Assembly: GCA_022360535.1 (NCBI GenBank)
Contig: JAKSCP010000475.1
Span: 1-10,958, forward strand
Length of the DNA stretch: 10,958 nt
Source of the DNA: Pseudomonadales bacterium
GTDB lineage: Bacteria > Pseudomonadota > Gammaproteobacteria > Pseudomonadales > Pseudohongiellaceae
Direction: 5' to 3'
This document shows positions 6,794 to 10,958 of this stretch, piece after piece. A program made the position numbers and the translations under genes. The notes beneath the pieces are model-generated. The model ran no database searches and was not told the origin of the DNA. It saw only the letters and a program-made list of their open reading frames with translations. Each line of letters begins with the position of its first letter. Positions within the stretch are counted from its first letter, which is position 1.

Positions 6794-6812
6794 CTCCTGT
6801 ATTCAGCAGGAG
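6794..6812 (-). promoter_or_regulatory. Hairpin covering the fimT ribosome binding site
   Basis: On the coding strand, CTCCTG and CAGGAG form a perfect 6-bp stem with a 7-nt loop (CTGAATA). The 3' arm contains the AGGAG ribosome binding site of fimT, and the 5' arm is its exact complement. If folded in the mRNA it would mask the site. The stem is short, so chance is possible. Confidence 0.4.
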
Positions 6813-6865
6813 ATCAGGCTAGCCGGGTTTTTTCAGGTTGCCTGTGGTACCGTTGCCTCTCTTTC

Positions 6866-6871
6866 TATAAG
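6866..6871 (+). promoter_or_regulatory. Possible -10 element for thiO
   Basis: TATAAG lies 18 nt before the thiO ATG in the 105-bp divergent spacer (6785-6889). No good -35 hexamer is found at 16-18 bp upstream, and thiO has no clear Shine-Dalgarno site, so the thiO transcript may have a very short leader. I saw no convincing promoter for fimT on the other strand. Confidence 0.2.
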
Positions 6872-6889
6872 CCATTGTCGTCATCATTC

Positions 6890-7996
6890 ATGTCAGATGT
6901 TCTTGTTTTAGGTGGAGGAATTGTCGCTCTTCTCAGTGCGCTTGAGCTTACGGAGCGCGGAGCAAGTGTGACAATTGTCGAGGGCGATCAGCCTCCTGCC
7001 TCATGGGCTGGCGGAGGGATCCTCTCGCCGCTGTATGCCTGGCGTCATTCTTCACTTCTCAATCAGCTGACGTTCGATGGAGTGGACAGATATCGGCGGT
7101 TGGTTGGCATGTTGGAGAGTGATGGCTACGCGCCTCCTGGCGGTTTACTGAACTTGAATGGTATGTGGGTTCAGGGGGATGAGAAGGAGAGAGAGCGAGC
7201 CTTGCGCTGGGCAAGTGAATGGGGATTGAATTGTGAGGCGCAGTCCTCTGACGGGCTCTCTGGCCGCATGATGGCGAAAGGGCTGGAGGGGGTGTTTTTC
7301 CCGGGGCTTGGTAATGTTCGTAACCCGGGATTGTTGAAAGCTCTGCGCGCTTGCCTGCTGGCTCGTGGTGTAAAAAACCACAAGGCAAGAATTTCAGACA
7401 TTCGCAGGCAGGGACGAAATGTGATTTTCCTTGCGGAGGATGGGCGACAGTGGCGGGCAGACAAGACAGTTGTGGGGATGGGTGCAGGTACAGGGGCGTT
7501 GCTGGAAAAGCTGGGTGTGCAACTGCCACTCTTTCCGGCCAAGGGCGAAATGTTGTTGTACCAGCTGTCCCCCGGTGATGTTTCGTCTGTTCTGCTGACA
7601 GAAGCCGGTTATTTGATCCCGAGAAATGATGGGGCTGTCTTGGTTGGCTCAACCTTGAGAAAGGGGGACGCCAGTTTCTATCCCACAGTATCGGGACGCT
7701 ACAGGCTGGAGAGGCTGGCCCAAACGCTAATGCCAGAACTTGAGAAGGCCCGCCCAGCGTACCATTGGGCCGGGGTCAGGCCAGGCTCTGACAGAGACTA
7801 CCCGTTTATTGGTGCTGTGCCTGGAGCCGATGGTGTTTATGTTGCGACGGGGCATTACCGGAATGGACTGGTGGCCGCTCCGGCGACGGCAGAGCTTTTG
7901 GCTCAGGTTCTGTGCGGTGTGGCGCCGTCTATTGATCCATCTGGTTATTCGTTGCCTTCGTCATCCCGATCAAGTTCCAGCTTCTTAAGACGGTAG
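6890..7996 (+). CDS. thiO: FAD-dependent glycine oxidase ThiO
   Basis: A 368-residue flavoenzyme of the DAO/ThiO family that oxidises glycine to iminoacetate and hydrogen peroxide for the thiazole part of thiamine. The Rossmann FAD motif starts at once: DVLVLGGGIVALLSALELTERG (residues 3-24, G8-x-G10-x-x-A13, with Ala for the usual third Gly), ending in the acidic VTIVE. Further family marks are GGGILSPLYAW (37-47), FPGLGNVRNPGLL, a YLIPRNDGAVLVGST strand, GVRPGSDRDYPFIG with Arg297 at the position that binds substrate carboxylate in ThiO, and GHYRNGL (321-327) before a final helix. The ATG at 6890 was preferred to the TTG at 6875 because the fold starts at residue 3. The last 17 residues, Ser/Arg-rich (8 Ser, 3 Arg), overlap the end of pilR on the other strand. 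A thiO-like gene next to pilR is also known in P. aeruginosa; no link to pili is evident. Confidence 0.88.
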   Translation: MSDVLVLGGGIVALLSALELTERGASVTIVEGDQPPASWAGGGILSPLYAWRHSSLLNQLTFDGVDRYRRLVGMLESDGYAPPGGLLNLNGMWVQGDEKERERALRWASEWGLNCEAQSSDGLSGRMMAKGLEGVFFPGLGNVRNPGLLKALRACLLARGVKNHKARISDIRRQGRNVIFLAEDGRQWRADKTVVGMGAGTGALLEKLGVQLPLFPAKGEMLLYQLSPGDVSSVLLTEAGYLIPRNDGAVLVGSTLRKGDASFYPTVSGRYRLERLAQTLMPELEKARPAYHWAGVRPGSDRDYPFIGAVPGADGVYVATGHYRNGLVAAPATAELLAQVLCGVAPSIDPSGYSLPSSSRSSSSFLRR

Positions 7997-9333
7997 CGCA
8001 ACGATCGAAAGGTCATCCCGAGTTTTTTTGCCGCCGCGGTGCGGTTCCAGTGGGTTGCATCCAGCGCTTTCAGGATCTCGGTTTTCTCAATTTCCTGAAG
8101 GAATTCTTCCAGGGGCAGTTGTGGGGGACGCTCTACCTGCTGACTTGTTTCGTTCCAGGGGCCGGAAGGCGGTGCTGCGACCGGAGAGGTTTCCTGTAGT
8201 CGTAGATGCTCTTTATCGATAACAACGCCATCACAAAGAGTCAGGGCCCGCTCCAGTGTGTTTTCAAGCTCCCTGACATTGCCCGGAAAGGCATAGTGGC
8301 AAAGCGATTTCATGGCGGCTGTACTCACCGTTGGGACGGTAATATCCCATGCTCTGCTTAAGCGCGTTAGGATGTGATCGACCAGAGAGGGAATGTCTTC
8401 CTGGCGCTCCCGTAACGGCGGTACATGCGCTTCAATAACGTTTAGTCGGTAAAATAAATCCTGCCTGAACCGGCCCTCAGACATCTCCCTGGACAGGTCT
8501 TTATGAGTGGCGCAGAGAATGCGCAGGTTGACCTGGAATTCCTTGGCCTCGCCGACCGGGCGAACGGACTTTTCTTGAATGGCTCGAAGCAGTTTCACCT
8601 GCATATGTAAGGGCAGGTCAGCTACCTCATCCAGAAAAAGTGTGCCGCCGTCAGCTTCTCTGAACAAACCTTTTCGATCTTCGACTGCACCAGTAAATGC
8701 CCCTTTCCGGTGGCCAAAGAACTCACTTTCCATGAGCTCGGAGGGGATTGCCCCGCAGTTTACCGCAACAAATGGGCGCTCTCTGCGAGGGCCAAGGGAA
8801 TGGATTAATCGGGCAATTCGCTCTTTGCCGCTACCGGATTCGCCGCTGATATAAATGGGGGCCTGGCTTCGTGCCAGTTTACGCACTTGGGCTTTCAGGG
8901 CTTTCATGGCGGGGGCATCCCCGATGAGATTGTCTTCTTCATCGGAGTGCTCTTCTGTGCCACTGATGCCCAGCCCGTCTTCGATCAGCTGGCGAAGGCG
9001 GTCAAGGGCAACAGGTTTGGAAATAAAGTCATAGGCGCCGAACTTCATCGCTTCTGTGGCGGTTTCCATATTTCCGTAGGCAGTAATCACGGCTGCAGGC
9101 ATATCCGGGCAATGACGGGAAATGAATTGGAGGAGCTCCATTCCAGTGCCATCTCCCAGGTTCATGTCGGTCAGACAAAGGTCAAAATTGCCACTGCTGA
9201 GTTTTTCTTTGGCGGAAGCAAGATTCTCTGCGGCAGTTGCTTTCAGCTTCATTCGCCCAAGGGTAATGACCAGAAGTTCACGAAGATCGGCTTCGTCATC
9301 AACCACCAGTACGTGCGGTGTCTCGGCAGTCAT
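7945..9333 (-). CDS. pilR: Sigma-54-dependent response regulator PilR
   Basis: A 462-residue NtrC-family activator, partner of the adjacent kinase PilS. The receiver domain (about 1-120) has the acidic pair Asp12-Asp13, phospho-acceptor Asp56 (LTDMNLGDG), Thr84 and Lys106 (FISKP). After a short acidic linker (126-136) comes the AAA+ domain with Walker A GESGSGKE (164-171), the GAFTGA sigma-54 contact loop (211-216) and Walker B GGTLFLDE (229-236). A Pro-rich linker leads to a C-terminal Fis-type helix-turn-helix (WNRTAAAKKLGMTFRSLRYR). The known target in Pseudomonas is the pilA promoter. The start at 9333 places the receiver domain at the N-terminus; the frame stays open upstream into pilS, and that longer version is not credible. 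pilS ends 11 nt upstream, so the pair is one operon. Confidence 0.95.
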   Translation of the reverse strand: MTAETPHVLVVDDEADLRELLVITLGRMKLKATAAENLASAKEKLSSGNFDLCLTDMNLGDGTGMELLQFISRHCPDMPAAVITAYGNMETATEAMKFGAYDFISKPVALDRLRQLIEDGLGISGTEEHSDEEDNLIGDAPAMKALKAQVRKLARSQAPIYISGESGSGKERIARLIHSLGPRRERPFVAVNCGAIPSELMESEFFGHRKGAFTGAVEDRKGLFREADGGTLFLDEVADLPLHMQVKLLRAIQEKSVRPVGEAKEFQVNLRILCATHKDLSREMSEGRFRQDLFYRLNVIEAHVPPLRERQEDIPSLVDHILTRLSRAWDITVPTVSTAAMKSLCHYAFPGNVRELENTLERALTLCDGVVIDKEHLRLQETSPVAAPPSGPWNETSQQVERPPQLPLEEFLQEIEKTEILKALDATHWNRTAAAKKLGMTFRSLRYRLKKLELDRDDEGNE

Positions 9334-9344
9334 AAATGGCCCCG

Positions 9345-10898
9345 TTATTGAAATTGTCGTTGCGGGTGAGCGAAGGTTATCACAAAGGATGCACCATCCG
9401 GATAGTTCTCTAGATCCAGTGTGGCCTGATTGGCGTGACAAAGTTCGCGGCAAAGATATAGTCCAAGACCATTGCCATCGCTGGCGGTAGTGAAAAATGG
9501 CTCAAAAAGGAATCGTGCGGCCTCAGCACTGATTCCCTTGCCATTGTCACGAACCCTTAACCAGGGGAGTCCGGTTCTGTCATGGTGGCCGCAGGATAGC
9601 TGCACCGTACAATTTTGTCCGCCGTGTTTGATCGCATTGGCGATCAGATTATCGATCACTTGGGTCAGCTGACTGGGATCAAAACGCACTTCCACTTCAT
9701 GGCTGCAGGCCAGGGATATGTCAGCTTGAGGTGCATTAAGAATCCAGTTGTCGACGTTTTGGCGCAAAAGTTGATGAAGCGCAAAGCGCTCAGCATTCCC
9801 CTTGCCACGGCGAGACAGGTCCAGGACATCGTGAATAATGGTATTTACCCGGGTCACGTGATTTCGAATGATCGAGAGCAACTGGCTGTCTTCTTCGCTG
9901 GGGGAGCCATCCAGCAGAAGGTCGGTTGCGTGGTTGATAGCGCTGAGCGGGTTTCTGATTTCATGTGCCAGCGTGGCAGAAAGACGTCCTAAAGAAGCAA
10001 GATTCATCTGTTGGGCTTCTTGTGCAATACGAGCAGTATCTTCCAGGAACAGCAAAGTCAGCGATTCATGGCCGGTTTCAAGTTGGGCAAACCTTGGACT
10101 AAGCAGAGGGCTTTGCTCGGAAACTTTCAGGGTCGTGTGCGGGAGTAGGGGGTTGTTCTGCCAACGCTGAAAGAGATCAGACAGAGTGCCTGATAATTTG
10201 TTGCCCTGCATTGGGATATTGAAAAGATTATCCGCGGCTTCGTTTGACATTAAAATTCGCATCTTTTGATCAAAGACCAAAACACCGGTCCGCATTCTTT
10301 GTACGATTTGCTCGTTAAGTGCCTCCAGCCGCTGGATGGCGACACGTTGCCGTTGGGCAATTTGCTCGCTGTGATCCAGCCGTACGGCAATTTGCTGAAT
10401 GATCACCGAGATCATGAAGAAAGCGATGCCAAGCAATCCGGATTCAGTGAGAGCAAAAGGGGAGCTCAGTTGTGTCTGGATCGAAAAGTAGAACTGCTCA
10501 AACATGACTGCGAGCGTTGCGAGAGCGGCAATCAGATACCCTAGACGCCCTCGCAATAGAATGTTGCCTGCAGCGACGGTGACGAGCAGCAGTACCGCCA
10601 GTCCGCCTTCCAGCCCTCCACTGGCGTGTACCACCAGGGTCAACATTAGCAGGTCGGTGATGAGCGAGAAGGGTTCCGTCCAGCGAGGAAACGCTCTCAA
10701 CCGGTGTTTGAAATCCAGGGTGGTAGATGCCAGCGCCAGGCCAAGATAGAGAAATAGGGTTATTTCGAACAGGTTCTGGGAATCTGCGCCAATAACCGGT
10801 TTGTCCGGCGCGTAATGCAACAGCATCAAGACACAGGCAATGGCAATCCGGTAAACGTTATAGATGCGGGCCGGGGTCCAACGTTGATTAGGATTCAT
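9345..10898 (-). CDS. pilS: Membrane sensor histidine kinase PilS
   Basis: A 517-residue sensor kinase with six predicted membrane helices in the first 175 residues (roughly 14-30, 44-59, 74-92, 95-112, 118-136 and 150-172) and almost no periplasmic loops, as in Pseudomonas PilS, which senses pilin in the membrane. A short coiled segment leads to a PAS domain (about 190-300, with ...RMRTGVLVFDQKMRILMSN). The kinase core has H-box LAHEIRNPL with phospho-acceptor His312, N-box IDNLIANAIKHGG, G1 box DNGKGI (451-456), F-box FEPFFTT and G2 box GNGLGLYLC (475-483). All catalytic motifs are intact. It lies upstream of pilR in one operon. The ATG overlaps the end of the partial gene at the right edge by 11 nt; no strong ribosome binding site is visible, which fits translational coupling to that gene. 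Confidence 0.95.
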   Translation of the reverse strand: MNPNQRWTPARIYNVYRIAIACVLMLLHYAPDKPVIGADSQNLFEITLFLYLGLALASTTLDFKHRLRAFPRWTEPFSLITDLLMLTLVVHASGGLEGGLAVLLLVTVAAGNILLRGRLGYLIAALATLAVMFEQFYFSIQTQLSSPFALTESGLLGIAFFMISVIIQQIAVRLDHSEQIAQRQRVAIQRLEALNEQIVQRMRTGVLVFDQKMRILMSNEAADNLFNIPMQGNKLSGTLSDLFQRWQNNPLLPHTTLKVSEQSPLLSPRFAQLETGHESLTLLFLEDTARIAQEAQQMNLASLGRLSATLAHEIRNPLSAINHATDLLLDGSPSEEDSQLLSIIRNHVTRVNTIIHDVLDLSRRGKGNAERFALHQLLRQNVDNWILNAPQADISLACSHEVEVRFDPSQLTQVIDNLIANAIKHGGQNCTVQLSCGHHDRTGLPWLRVRDNGKGISAEAARFLFEPFFTTASDGNGLGLYLCRELCHANQATLDLENYPDGASFVITFAHPQRQFQ

Positions 10899-10958
10899 GG
10901 TGTTCCAGATACTGGCGCTGGTGATCCTGGCAGCAAAAGTGCTTGCCGTTGTGACTGA
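10888..10958 (-). CDS. C-terminal end of a PP0621-like small zinc-ribbon protein (partial)
   Basis: The minus-strand frame entering from the right edge reads SHNGKHFCCQDHQRQYLEHH then ES and a TAA at 10888-10890. The pattern H-x-G-x-x-F-C-C-x-x-H resembles the C-terminal half of a Cys/His metal-binding knuckle. It matches what I remember of the PP0621 family, short membrane-anchored proteins with a C-x-x-C...F-C-x-x-H motif found near pilS in pseudomonads. Only 22 codons are visible, so the CxxC half and the N-terminal helix are outside the window. The stop overlaps the pilS start, suggesting cotranscription with pilS-pilR. The family name is recollection and the metal binding is inference. 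Confidence 0.55.
   Translation of the reverse strand, partial: SHNGKHFCCQDHQRQYLEHHES

Noticed and set aside
6815..6833. Possible intrinsic terminator: GGCTAGCC palindrome and GGG followed by six T
   Set aside because: The palindrome has no loop and there is no gene on the plus strand ending just upstream, so termination is not supported.
7059..7652. 197-codon minus-strand open frame within thiO, rich in Pro, His and Ser
   Set aside because: Its low-complexity composition is typical of an antisense shadow, and thiO is well supported on the other strand.
8887..9351. 154-codon plus-strand open frame antisense to pilR
   Set aside because: It mirrors the highly conserved PilR receiver domain and has no family resemblance of its own.
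9334..9453. Longer pilR start adding 40 residues
   Set aside because: The extra residues lie inside pilS and do not resemble a receiver domain; the ATG at 9333 starts just before the first receiver strand.
1..10958. Mobile element, CRISPR array, tRNA or defence system
   Set aside because: No repeats with spacers, transposase motifs, tRNA-like folds or known defence domains were seen; every long frame is accounted for by pilus, kinase, regulator or thiamine genes.

Overview
The window is a type IV pilus (T4P) assembly and control locus from a Gram-negative bacterium, most likely a gammaproteobacterium of the Pseudomonadales/Oceanospirillales kind. Gene content matches the pilS-pilR-thiO-fimT-fimU-pilV-pilW-pilX-pilY1-pilE neighbourhood known from Pseudomonas aeruginosa. 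Base composition is moderate and marine relatives such as Alcanivorax would fit, but the genus is inference only.

Layout. Positions 91-6210 (+) are one tightly packed minor-pilin operon: fimU, pilV, pilW, pilX, pilY1, pilE. The first three genes overlap by 4 bases (ATGA and GTGA junctions), and the rest are 11-17 bases apart. A perfect 13-bp inverted repeat at 6217-6249 separates this operon from a second GspH/FimT-type pilin gene, fimT (6266-6784, -). A 105-bp divergent spacer follows, with a hairpin over the fimT ribosome binding site, then thiO (6890-7996, +), a FAD-dependent glycine oxidase of thiamine synthesis. Its 3' end overlaps the 3' end of pilR (7945-9333, -) by 52 bp. pilR lies 11 nt behind pilS (9345-10898, -). 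The right edge holds the last 22 codons of a small Cys/His-rich protein resembling the PP0621 family, overlapping the pilS start by 11 nt.

How the parts work together. FimU, PilV, PilW, PilX and PilE carry class III prepilin signals and are expected to be processed by PilD (not in this window). With the large secreted adhesin PilY1 they should form the priming and tip complex of the pilus. PilS is a six-helix membrane histidine kinase and PilR its sigma-54-activating response regulator; in Pseudomonas this pair controls the major pilin gene pilA, which is not in this window.

Most of the window is a recognisable, conserved locus rather than a new system. The points that stand out are the inverted orientation of the minor-pilin operon relative to the remembered Pseudomonas order, a long Cys-rich insertion with a W-x-x-W-x-x-W motif inside the PilY1 von Willebrand A domain, the possible hairpin masking the fimT ribosome binding site, and the ThiO C-terminal tail encoded antisense to the PilR DNA-binding helix. 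No tRNA, rRNA, CRISPR array, insertion sequence or phage gene was seen.
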